Shown piece by piece: positions 39,549 through 46,417 of a stretch of DNA of 46,708 bases. This DNA comes from an uncultured Collinsella sp. (GTDB lineage: Bacteria; Actinomycetota; Coriobacteriia; Coriobacteriales; Coriobacteriaceae). Numbering within the stretch: the first letter of the stretch is position 1; each line of letters opens with the position of its first letter. A program made the position numbers and the translations under genes. The stretch spans positions 1-46,708 of the forward strand of contig CAAEEB010000025.1 in assembly GCA_900754745.1 (NCBI GenBank), given 5' to 3'. The notes beneath the pieces were generated by a model. It did no database searches, was not told the origin of the DNA, and was given only the letters and a program-made list of their open reading frames with translations.

Positions 39549-41486
39549 ATGGAACAGAGGGTCCTCGGGGGAAGATACCTCCTCAAGGATAAGGTGGGAA
39601 CGGGCGGCATGGCGACCGTCTTCCGTGCACAGGATCAGGTCCTCGACCGCACGGTTGCCGTCAAGATCATGCTGCCGCAGTATGCCGGCGACGCCACCTT
39701 CGCCGCCCGCTTTAAGCAGGAGGCCCAGGCAGCTGCCGGCCTGTCCTCCCCCTATATCGTGGGCGTCTACGACTGGGGCAAGGACGGCGACACCTATTAC
39801 ATCGTCATGGAGTACCTGCGCGGTACCGACCTTAAGAGCGGCATCAAGAGCCACGGCGCCCTCGATCCCAAGAAGGTCGCGCAGATCGGCTCGCAGATCA
39901 GCTCCGCGCTTTCGGTCGCACACAAGCACGAGATCATCCACCGCGACATTAAGCCGCAAAACATCATGGTGCTGCCCGACGGCAACATCAAGGTAATGGA
40001 TTTTGGCATCGCACGCGCCAAGAACAGCCATCTCACGCAGGATAACAACGTTCTGGGCACCGCCCACTATGTAAGCCCCGAGCAGACCCGCGGCCAGGAC
40101 CTCGGCCCCACCTCGGATATCTACTCGCTGGGTGTCGTCATGTACGAGTGCGCCACCGGCCGCGTACCCTTTGACGGCGACGACGCCATCTCGGTCGCTC
40201 TCAAGCAGGTCAACGAGCTCCCCATCCCGCCGAGCCAGATCAACTCCGGCGTCGATGCCGACCTGGAGCGCATCATCCTCAAGTGCATGGAGAAGGACCC
40301 GGCAAACCGCTTCCAGACGGCCGACGAGCTGCGCCAGGTGCTCAACAGCTACCTGTCCGGCCGTGCCGTCAACGTCTCGGAGCCCACGCGCATCATCGGT
40401 GCCGCCGGCGACCTGGGTGCCACCAAGACCCGCGAGCTTTCCGACTCAACGCGCGCTATGGTTCGTCCCGTCTCGGGCGTGAGCGGTCAGAACACCGCCC
40501 GTAGCGCTGTCTCGGGCTCCACGGGCTCCTACGAGGTCGAGAAGCCTAAGTCCAATAAGAACAAGATCATCGCCGCCGTGATTGCCGCCGTCGCCGTGAT
40601 TGGCGTTGTAGTGGCCTTTGCCACAGGCATGTTCAGTGGCGAACAGGTCACGGTGCCCGACGTGCTGGGCAAGGACCAGGAAACCGCTATCGAGCTGATC
40701 AAGGAAGCCGGCCTTGAGGTTGGCACCGTCGACCAGAGCTACAACGACGATGTCGACGAGGGAAAAGTCGCCGAGCAGACCCCCAACGGCAACACCAAGA
40801 AGGCCAAGGGCTCGAGGGTGAACCTGGTAATCTCCAAGGGCCCTAAACCCTCCGAGAAGGTTGAGGTTCCGCAGCTCCTCGGCCTGACCAAGGACCAGGC
40901 CGAGGCCGCACTGGCAAGCGTGGGCCTGAAGGGCAGCGCTTCGGAGGAAGCCAATGAGGCCGAAGAGGGCCAGGTCTTTGAGCAGAGCACTGCTGCTGGC
41001 AAGGAGGTCGAGAAGGGCACGACCATCTCGTACAAGGTCTCTGGCGGCCCGGACACCACCTCGGTGCCCGATCTGACCGACATGACCGAGGCCCAGGCGC
41101 GCAACGCCCTCGACATGGCTGGCTTTGGCGTCGACGTGAGCTACCAGGAAAACGACTCGGTTACCGAGGGCACCGTAATTAGCTGGAACCCCAGCGGCAA
41201 GCAGAAGCCCGGTGCCACGATCACTGTCGTCATCGCCAAGAAGTCCGGCAAGGCCAGCGTCCCGGGCAACCTGTACGGCAAGAGCATCTCCGCCGCCGTC
41301 ACCGCGCTCAACAACGCCGGTTTCTACAACATCGCATTCTGCGACCAGAACGGCAACCCTGTGAGCGGCAACGAGAATGCCACCGTTACGGGCGTCTCCC
41401 CCACTGGTAAGCAGTCCACCGACAGCACGATTACGCTGACGGTTTCCATCTCCGGTTCCGGCGACGACTCCGAGTCTAGCAACTAA
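39549..41486 (+). CDS. pknB: PASTA-domain Ser/Thr protein kinase
   Basis: A 645-residue receptor kinase. The kinase domain is residues 8-270: GTGGMATVF loop, Lys39, HRDIKPQNIM (131-140), DFG 151-153 and SPEQ. One membrane segment lies at 340-360. Outside are four PASTA repeats (VTVPDVLGKD, VEVPQLLGLT, TSVPDLTDMT and a more divergent ASVPGNLYGK) that bind peptidoglycan fragments. TAGGAG supports the ATG at 39549 over the one at 39534. The cluster order matches the actinobacterial division operon, but pknA is absent and a polytopic kinase is found at its head. It ends with a strong terminator. A 130-base gap before it might hold a separate promoter. Confidence 0.97.
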   Translation: MEQRVLGGRYLLKDKVGTGGMATVFRAQDQVLDRTVAVKIMLPQYAGDATFAARFKQEAQAAAGLSSPYIVGVYDWGKDGDTYYIVMEYLRGTDLKSGIKSHGALDPKKVAQIGSQISSALSVAHKHEIIHRDIKPQNIMVLPDGNIKVMDFGIARAKNSHLTQDNNVLGTAHYVSPEQTRGQDLGPTSDIYSLGVVMYECATGRVPFDGDDAISVALKQVNELPIPPSQINSGVDADLERIILKCMEKDPANRFQTADELRQVLNSYLSGRAVNVSEPTRIIGAAGDLGATKTRELSDSTRAMVRPVSGVSGQNTARSAVSGSTGSYEVEKPKSNKNKIIAAVIAAVAVIGVVVAFATGMFSGEQVTVPDVLGKDQETAIELIKEAGLEVGTVDQSYNDDVDEGKVAEQTPNGNTKKAKGSRVNLVISKGPKPSEKVEVPQLLGLTKDQAEAALASVGLKGSASEEANEAEEGQVFEQSTAAGKEVEKGTTISYKVSGGPDTTSVPDLTDMTEAQARNALDMAGFGVDVSYQENDSVTEGTVISWNPSGKQKPGATITVVIAKKSGKASVPGNLYGKSISAAVTALNNAGFYNIAFCDQNGNPVSGNENATVTGVSPTGKQSTDSTITLTVSISGSGDDSESSN

Positions 41487-41538
41487 CGTCGATCGCTTGT
41501 TGCTTCGAGCGGCTTAGACCGCAAACACATTCGCTCAG

Positions 41539-41580
41539 AAGCGCCCGCTTGCTCCCCCAGCAAGCGGGCGCTTTTCTTTT
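41539..41580 (+). terminator. terminator of the kinase/cell-wall cluster
   Basis: A 15-base perfect stem (AAGCGCCCGCTTGCT and its complement, 41539-41573) with a 5-base loop, followed by TTCTTTT. It lies about 50 bases after the pknB stop. Confidence 0.93.
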
Positions 41581-41625
41581 GACGCGGGATTGCCGCCCAT
41601 GGATGAACGCGACTTGAAACCAGAG

Positions 41626-41710
41626 GAGCCCGGCACCATGGCGGTATCGGGCTCGATCAATCTCTGGTGCCCCCGGGCGGATTCGAACCGTCGGCACCCG
41701 CTTTAGGAGA
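41626..41710 (-). pseudogene. truncated tRNA-Arg copy with its terminator (scar 1)
   Basis: 41665-41710 repeats the 3' 46 bases of the intact tRNA-Arg at 42519-42594, from the CCA end to the anticodon loop, with one difference. The hairpin at 41626-41654 repeats the terminator that follows the intact tRNA. Similarity stops inside the anticodon stem-loop. A break at that point is typical of a tyrosine-integrase crossover in a tRNA, so this looks like an attachment-site scar. Confidence 0.75.
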
Positions 41711-41960
41711 TATGATTTAATGCAACCCCTACTATTCATCAAGCATCATTGAACACCATATAACTGCAGATAAAAGGCCCACTTTGCTTGCGTCCTACTG
41801 CTGGGCCTTTCATGAAAATAGGGACACCGAGCGCAACGCGTTGCGCTGAGTCCTGAGGTTGTTGCAATGAAGATGAGAATCAAGGCTTCGATAGCAGGAT
41901 GACAACGCAGGCACAATTTGATTTTTGAAATATGGACGAATTCCTCGTCAGGAGGGTAAA

Positions 41961-42035
41961 ATGGTGCCGACGGCAGCCCAAGTTGTAGAGAGCTGGGCAG
42001 AGCCGTTGCTTAATGAAGTTGGGTCATCGTCTTAG
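41961..42035 (+). CDS. 24-residue small ORF
   Basis: MVPTAAQVVESWAEPLLN plus 6 residues, preceded by CAGGAGGG spaced 4 bases from the ATG. Its stop codon overlaps the end of the convergent peptide gene at 42032-42157. The strong ribosome binding site is the only evidence; there is no recognisable family. Confidence 0.35.
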   Translation: MVPTAAQVVESWAEPLLNEVGSSS

Positions 42036-42157
42036 CGACGGTGGCCTTTCTTTTTGGGCTTCGAACCCTGCTTGAGTGCCTTGGAAAGGCCGACAAGGGC
42101 CGTGAGGAGCGAGACCATAGCGGTCAGGAGCTTCACGAGCTCGGTGAAATCGGTCAT
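42032..42157 (-). CDS. 41-residue hydrophobic-basic peptide, toxin-like
   Basis: Too short for usual gene finders. It encodes MTDFTELVKLLTAMVSLLTA then LVGLSKALKQ and a very basic end (KPKKKGHRR). That is one amphipathic or membrane helix plus a Lys/Arg tail, a layout seen in type I toxins, leaderless bacteriocins and small holin-like peptides. GGGAGGTG is well spaced from the ATG at 42157. A hairpin between 42166 and 42184 (CCTCCAT against ATGGGAGG, one mismatch, one wobble) could hide that site in the mRNA. It lies between tRNA scars. Function is not established. Confidence 0.5.
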   Translation of the reverse strand: MTDFTELVKLLTAMVSLLTALVGLSKALKQGSKPKKKGHRR

Positions 42158-42390
42158 GGGCATCACCTCCCATCGAATGGAGGGCTCTGCCCGGCACGAG
42201 GACTGCCGATAGCGAGGATGATTTTATCAGAGTGGGTGGCCCTCTCCGATCAATTCACGCTCCTCACCCTCGCGAAGAGTGCGGGCATGGCAGAATCGGC
42301 ACTAAACGGCAGTGCGTTAGGGCACCGACGACGAGCTTTCAAAAACTAGCAAGGCGTATCGCCGTTGCGGTACCGGGATCGGCAAATCTC

Positions 42391-42413
42391 TGGTGCCCCC
42401 GGGCGGATTCGAA
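42391..42413 (-). pseudogene. tRNA-Arg 3'-end fragment (scar 2)
   Basis: 23 bases identical to the 3' end of the intact tRNA-Arg, preceded by a degraded copy of its terminator (42360-42390). Sequence then diverges inside the T arm. Confidence 0.65.
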
Positions 42414-42440
42414 AACTCCCCCCGCGGGGAAATTGGTGAC

Positions 42441-42467
42441 GCGGGTGTCGACGGCCCGAATCCGGCC
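42441..42467 (+). pseudogene. inverted tRNA-Arg fragment
   Basis: 27 bases that match the sense strand of the tRNA-Arg (variable loop to T arm) at 24 positions, in the opposite orientation to the intact gene. It lies between scar 2 and the intact tRNA. Confidence 0.5.
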
Positions 42468-42479
42468 CTTAGACCAGAA

Positions 42480-42508
42480 GAGCCCGGCACCGTGGTGGTA
42501 CCGGGCTC
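42480..42508 (-). terminator. terminator of tRNA-Arg
   Basis: A GAGCCCGG / CCGGGCTC stem extended by further pairs, 10 bases past the CCA end, with a short TTCT tail. Confidence 0.6.
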
Positions 42509-42518
42509 GACAAATCTC

Positions 42519-42594
42519 TGGTGCCCCCGGGCGGATTCGAACCGTCGACACCCGCTTTAGGAGAGCGGTGCTCTATCCCCTGAGCTACGGAGGC
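42519..42594 (-). tRNA. tRNA-Arg (anticodon CCU)
   Basis: 76 bases including the encoded CCA. Reading the minus strand: acceptor GCCTCCG/CGGGGGC, D arm GCTC...GAGC, anticodon arm CCGCT-CTCCTAA-AGCGG with anticodon CCT, and T loop TTCGAAT. The T stem carries one A-C mismatch, which is also present in scar 1. This tRNA is a common integration target, in line with the partial copies to its left. Confidence 0.93.
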
Positions 42595-42653
42595 ATGTTG
42601 TACTAGTGTAGCAGATTTACTGCATCGCCATACACCCCATGACCAGACTTCAG

Positions 42654-42720
42654 AGTTGCGGTGGAATAGTTCCTGCCTAAAGCATCTAAAGCCACATTTA
42701 AGAACTATTCCACCGCAACT
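42654..42720. repeat. dispersed palindromic repeat, copy B
   Basis: Arms AGTTGCGGTGGAATAGTTCC (42654-42673) and its complement at 42701-42720, with 19 of 20 bases matching and a 27-base loop. It ends 9 bases beyond the stop codon of the DUF956 gene and is continued by TATGAGGGG. Confidence 0.8.
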
Positions 42721-42729
42721 TATGAGGGG

Positions 42730-43128
42730 CTAGTTGCCTTTGTGGAAGAGGTTTTTGATAACGGAGGGGATACTCTTGGCACCCTTGGCCGTCACATCGA
42801 TAAAGTCGGGCGAGCGCACGAGCTTATCCTCGTCGACGTACTTGCGGACCGCACGAAGCGTCTCTTTGTCATCGCGCGTCGAAAACGTAAAGTGACCGTT
42901 GTCCTTGGTAAAGATGGCAAAACGCGTGATCTTCTTGGTGCCGCGCAAAACCTCGGCGGCAATATAGTCGACCTCGTCCCACGGGATTTGAATATAATCC
43001 TCGGGATTGCGCTCGTTATAGTACTCGAACGCCTTATTGCCCACCATTACGTTACCGTGACTGGTAAGCCCCATCAGGCAGGTTGCCGGCGTTGCCAGAT
43101 CGACCGTGCTGTTCTGAGATTGCGCCAT
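42730..43128 (-). CDS. DUF956 family protein of the mannose PTS locus
   Basis: A 132-residue cytoplasmic protein. The motifs GLTSHGNVMVGNKAFEYYN, YIQIPWDEVDYIAAEVL and RFAIFTKDNGHFTFST are those of DUF956, almost always encoded beside mannose/sorbose-type PTS genes. Its role is unproven but may be regulatory for that PTS. GGAGGGCGAGGCGCGC precedes the ATG at 43128; the longer frame from 43179 would run into the terminator hairpin and is rejected. A terminator separates it from manZ, so its expression may depend on read-through or on its own promoter. Confidence 0.9.
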   Translation of the reverse strand: MAQSQNSTVDLATPATCLMGLTSHGNVMVGNKAFEYYNERNPEDYIQIPWDEVDYIAAEVLRGTKKITRFAIFTKDNGHFTFSTRDDKETLRAVRKYVDEDKLVRSPDFIDVTAKGAKSIPSVIKNLFHKGN

Positions 43129-43156
43129 GCGCGCCTCGCCCTCCAAATAAAACAAT

Positions 43157-43192
43157 CGGACCGCATCCAGTGTACCCACCGGGTGCGGTCCG
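43157..43192 (-). terminator. terminator or attenuator between manZ and the DUF956 gene
   Basis: A CGGACCGCA..TGCGGTCCG stem of 12 pairs (one G-U) with a 12-base loop, followed on the minus strand by ATTGTTTTATTT. It should lower expression of the DUF956 gene relative to manXYZ. Confidence 0.75.
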
Positions 43193-43248
43193 TTTCAATG
43201 GCTCAAAAGCCCTTGCCTAGCAACTCTCGGTCTTAAGCCGAAACGTGC

Positions 43249-44169
43249 TTACATGAAGCCGCAGACGCGACCGATGATGCCGACGGCGAAGAGAGCCAGG
43301 ATGATGACGATCGGGCTGACCTTCTTCTTGAGCAGCTTGCAGACCAGCAGCGTCAGGCACACGGCGGCAAGGCCGGGGATGAGCTGATCGAGGTTAGCCT
43401 GAAGCGTGGTGACCTTCACCTGATCAAGGGCGTTAGCACCGATGGAGTTATACATCGTCAGTGCTTCCTTGACACCCTCAGAACCGGAGGGCAGGTTAGC
43501 CCAGTCGATAAAGGCGCCAGCAGACTGCGTGACCTTGGAGACGACCGGGGTGAAGGAGATGGACACCCAGCGCTCGACCAGGGCGCCGATGATGAACATA
43601 CCCAGGATGGAAGCACCCTCGGTGACCTTGCCCATCAGACCGCCGGAGAGGTCCTTGGCGATGGAGGAGCCGACCTTGTAGCCAAACTCCTGCGTGTACC
43701 ACAGGAAGGCGTAACGGATGATGTTCCACGCGAAGAAGAACAGCAGCGGACCGGCGATGCTGCCGGACAGGGCCATGGAAGCGCCCAGAGCGCCCAGAAT
43801 CGGGCGAAGGGTGAACCAGAAGGCAGGGTCGCCGACGCCGGCGAGCGGGCCCATCATACCGACCTTGACGCCCTGGATGGCGACGTCGTCGATCGGAGCA
43901 CCGTTGGCGCGCTCCTCCTCGAGGGCGAGGGTAACGCCAATGACGGGGGCGGAAACATAGGGGTGGGTGTTATAGAACTCCAGGTGGCGCTTAAGAGCGG
44001 CAATCTGGTCATCCTTGCTGGTGTAGAGCTTCTTGATCGCAGGGATCATTGCGAAGCACCAGCCGCCGTTCTGCATACGCTCGTAGTTCCACGAGCCCTG
44101 AAGGAACTGATGACGGAAGCAAACCTTCTTGCGGTCAGCCTTGGTGAGCTGAATCTTGTTCTCTGCCAT
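43249..44169 (-). CDS. manZ: mannose-family PTS EIID
   Basis: A 306-residue subunit that, with EIIC, forms the membrane channel of the mannose-type PTS. The N-terminal FLQGSWNYERMQNGGWCFAM, the PLAGVGDPAFWFT motif and the C-terminal hydrophobic segments are diagnostic. The GTG at 44178 also opens the frame, but GGAGGGG is better placed for the ATG at 44169. It is the third gene of the manXYZ operon, starting 16 bases after manY. Confidence 0.95.
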   Translation of the reverse strand: MAENKIQLTKADRKKVCFRHQFLQGSWNYERMQNGGWCFAMIPAIKKLYTSKDDQIAALKRHLEFYNTHPYVSAPVIGVTLALEEERANGAPIDDVAIQGVKVGMMGPLAGVGDPAFWFTLRPILGALGASMALSGSIAGPLLFFFAWNIIRYAFLWYTQEFGYKVGSSIAKDLSGGLMGKVTEGASILGMFIIGALVERWVSISFTPVVSKVTQSAGAFIDWANLPSGSEGVKEALTMYNSIGANALDQVKVTTLQANLDQLIPGLAAVCLTLLVCKLLKKKVSPIVIILALFAVGIIGRVCGFM

Positions 44170-44185
44170 ATGTATCACTCCCCTC

Positions 44186-45004
44186 CTACTCGTAATCGTT
44201 CAGAATATCGCCGAGCGGGTCGCCGGAGCCACCGCCCATGCCGCCACCCTGCTTGGCCAGATCCTTAAGGCCAAGGTAGATGAGGGCAAGGGAGATGCCG
44301 ATGAGGCCAAGGGCGATCAGCGTGAGCTGAGGGATGGCAGCAAGGACAAAGCCGAGGATGAAGAACGGCCAGGTCTCCTTGGTGGCCATCATGTTGATGA
44401 CCATGGCGTAACCGACGGAAGCGACCATGCCGCCGCCGACAGCCATGCCGCCGGACAGCCAGTCGGGCATAGCGTTAAGCGCGTTGGTAACAGCCTCGGC
44501 CGGAATAATGCACAGAAGCACTGCCGGGATGGCGATACGAAGGCCCTGCATGAGGATGGCAGCGTACTGCCAGCGCTCGATGCCGGCGAAGTCGCCCTTC
44601 TCGGCGCAACCGTCCATGGCGTGAGCGATAGCGGTAGCCAGGGTACGGCAGATCATGGTCAGGAACAGACCAGCGACCGACAGCGGGACGGCGACGGCGA
44701 TGGCAGCGGTAACGGCCTTGCCCGAATCGGTGGCGCCACCGTTGAGGGCGAGCACCATGATGATCGAAGAAGCGACCGAGGCCAGAGCGGCGTCAGGCGC
44801 GACGGCGGCGCCGACGTTAGCCCAGCCAAGGGCCATCATCTGGAGCGAACCGCCCAGGAGGATGCCCTCCTGAAGGTGACCGGTTACGAGACCGATAAGC
44901 GTACATGCCACGAGCGGCTGATGGAACTGGAACTCATCCAGAATGCCTTCCATACCGGCAAGCAACGCGACAATCGCAACAAGCAGAATAGTGATTGCAG
45001 ACAT
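44186..45004 (-). CDS. manY: mannose-family PTS EIIC
   Basis: A 272-residue polytopic membrane protein with about 7 hydrophobic segments. EFQFHQPLVACTLIGLVTGH near the N-terminus and LGWANVGAAVAPDAALASV are family signatures. It binds and carries hexoses with EIID. AAAGGAGGG lies about 7 bases before the ATG at 45004, and the gene is 18 bases downstream of manX. The C-terminus ends in a Gly-rich stretch. Confidence 0.95.
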   Translation of the reverse strand: MSAITILLVAIVALLAGMEGILDEFQFHQPLVACTLIGLVTGHLQEGILLGGSLQMMALGWANVGAAVAPDAALASVASSIIMVLALNGGATDSGKAVTAAIAVAVPLSVAGLFLTMICRTLATAIAHAMDGCAEKGDFAGIERWQYAAILMQGLRIAIPAVLLCIIPAEAVTNALNAMPDWLSGGMAVGGGMVASVGYAMVINMMATKETWPFFILGFVLAAIPQLTLIALGLIGISLALIYLGLKDLAKQGGGMGGGSGDPLGDILNDYE

Positions 45005-45022
45005 GTATCGGACCCTCCTTTA

Positions 45023-46012
45023 CTATGCTTGAGTGGCCAGTTCGGCCTTAGCTTTCTTCAACATGGCGTCGAGATCCTCGGAGGAATCCGAAGGAACCTT
45101 GCGGACCTCGAACTTGACGCCCTTGGCCTTGAGGGCCTCGAGAGTCTTGACATCATCATCGCCCATAGCGACGGCGTTGGTGACGACGACCTTGCCCTTG
45201 GAGTGAGCCATGGAACCGATGTTGACTTCCTTGATGTCGACGCCGGCTTCGATGGCCTTGAGCAGATCCTGCGGGTTCTCGAAGAGCAGCATGGCCTTGG
45301 TGTCACCAAAGCGCGTGTCCTTGACGACCTCGGCCATCTTCTTGATGGGCACGACGTTGGCATGGACTCCCGGAGGGGCAGCCTGCTCGATCATGGTCTT
45401 GCGGAGCTCGTCGTGAGCAACGCCGTCGGAAACCACGATGATGCGGTTGGGGTTGATCTGCTTGGTCCACGTGGTGGCCACCTGACCATGCAGCAGACGG
45501 GTGTCGATACGGACGTGGGCAATCTTGATGTGCCCGTCGCCGATGACCGTTCCCGGAGGGATGGCGCCTGCAGGAGCAGCGGCGGCCGCAGCCGGCTTCT
45601 TCTCCTCGGGCTCCAGAGACTCGGGCTTGACGCGCACGCCAGCCTTAGCCTCAGTCACGAGATGTTTTGCGATCGCATGTGCAGTGTTCTTTGCGTCAAA
45701 GCGCTGCGAATATGCCTCGACGAGCATAGGCAGGTTGACACCGGTGACGATAGCCCAGGAATCGTGGCCCTCGATGAGCCCGCTGATCTGGTTGAACGGC
45801 GTGCCGCCCCACAGATCAACGAGGAAGAGCACCTGCTCCTGGTCCTCGAAGGAAGCGATTGCTTCCTCGACCTTGGCACGGAAGTCGTCGGGGCCCATGC
45901 TCGGCTCGAGCGAGACCACGGCTACAGACGGCTGATCGCCAAAGACCATCGAGCCCGTCTGCTTGATTCCAGCAGCCAAGTCCCCGTGGCTAGCAAGAAC
46001 AATACTTACCAT
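45023..46012 (-). CDS. manX: mannose-family PTS EIIAB
   Basis: A 329-residue two-domain protein. Residues 1-125 are EIIA with phosphorylated His9 in VLASHGDLA and the VDLWGGTPFN motif. An Ala/Pro/Lys-rich hinge (about 130-160) follows, and residues 163-329 are EIIB with His175 in VRIDTRLLHGQVATTW. It passes phosphate from HPr to mannose or another hexose carried by ManY/ManZ. GGAGG with 7-base spacing selects the ATG at 46012 over the GTG at 46015. It is the first gene of the operon; no regulator is adjacent. Confidence 0.96.
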   Translation of the reverse strand: MVSIVLASHGDLAAGIKQTGSMVFGDQPSVAVVSLEPSMGPDDFRAKVEEAIASFEDQEQVLFLVDLWGGTPFNQISGLIEGHDSWAIVTGVNLPMLVEAYSQRFDAKNTAHAIAKHLVTEAKAGVRVKPESLEPEEKKPAAAAAAPAGAIPPGTVIGDGHIKIAHVRIDTRLLHGQVATTWTKQINPNRIIVVSDGVAHDELRKTMIEQAAPPGVHANVVPIKKMAEVVKDTRFGDTKAMLLFENPQDLLKAIEAGVDIKEVNIGSMAHSKGKVVVTNAVAMGDDDVKTLEALKAKGVKFEVRKVPSDSSEDLDAMLKKAKAELATQA

Positions 46013-46339
46013 CACATAACCTCCTTTTTGTCTACGTATTTCCTACACGACATTAAGGAAGTATACCTGTTTGGTTTGTGGAATTATAGCTAAATTCGCA
46101 AAAGGTTGGTTTATTTGTTTAAACGTCTAGGTTTGTTACAAGTTGATTACTTTATTGCTTTTTGACTCATTACACGTCAAGGCGTCGCACATCAAGCCAT
46201 GCATTTTACAGATACAAACAGGCTGTTCATTAATATCGATTTTAGGCAAGCGTGAATGCGCTTGTACTGCCGCTATTTTGTTTAAACAGACATGACTTGA
46301 CTAATATCGTGACTTATGTTCCACGAAACAACTCAAAAT
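46013..46339. promoter_or_regulatory. AT-rich promoter region of manXYZ
   Basis: This roughly 330-base region is strongly AT-rich. On the minus strand TATAAT lies at 46083-46088, about 71 bases before the manX start. TTGTTTAAAC occurs twice (46115-46124 and 46278-46287) and may be an operator pair. I see no sigma-54-type GG/GC element that I would trust and no gene. Confidence 0.45.
46083..46088 (-). promoter_or_regulatory. probable -10 box of manXYZ (TATAAT)
   Basis: A perfect TATAAT on the minus strand within GCTATAATTCC. No good -35 element is found at 17 bases, so an activator may be needed. Confidence 0.45.
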
Positions 46340-46406
46340 AGTTGCGGTGGAATAGTTCTTGTTTAAGAGCCAGAAGGCTGGATTTAGGAACTATTTCACC
46401 GCAACT
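46340..46406. repeat. dispersed palindromic repeat, copy C
   Basis: Left arm AGTTGCGGTGGAATAGTTCT (46340-46359) and right arm 46387-46406 match at 18 of 20 positions. It ends 11 bases beyond the hypA stop and is continued by TATAGGGG, as in copy B. Confidence 0.8.
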
Positions 46407-46417
46407 TATAGGGGATC

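Larger units (their letters stand above)
41711..42390. mobile_element. 680-base interval bounded by two tRNA-Arg fragments
   Basis: Flanked by tRNA 3'-end copies in the same orientation, AT-richer than its surroundings, and holding no integrase. Contents: a hairpin AAAGGCCCA/TGGGCCTTT (about 41775-41808), a perfect 18-base palindrome (41830-41847) and two convergent tiny ORFs. This could be the remnant of a deleted integrative element. The identity of that element cannot be read. Confidence 0.4.

Noticed and set aside
42232..42606. 124-codon frame ending in a sequence read through the tRNA-Arg
   Set aside because: The C-terminal half is a translation of the antisense strand of the tRNA and its copies, a well-known annotation artefact. 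42339-42551 (minus) is the same kind of artefact.
44156..46093. 645-codon plus-strand frame opposite manXYZ
   Set aside because: Shadow of three well-identified genes; low-complexity composition and no ribosome binding site.
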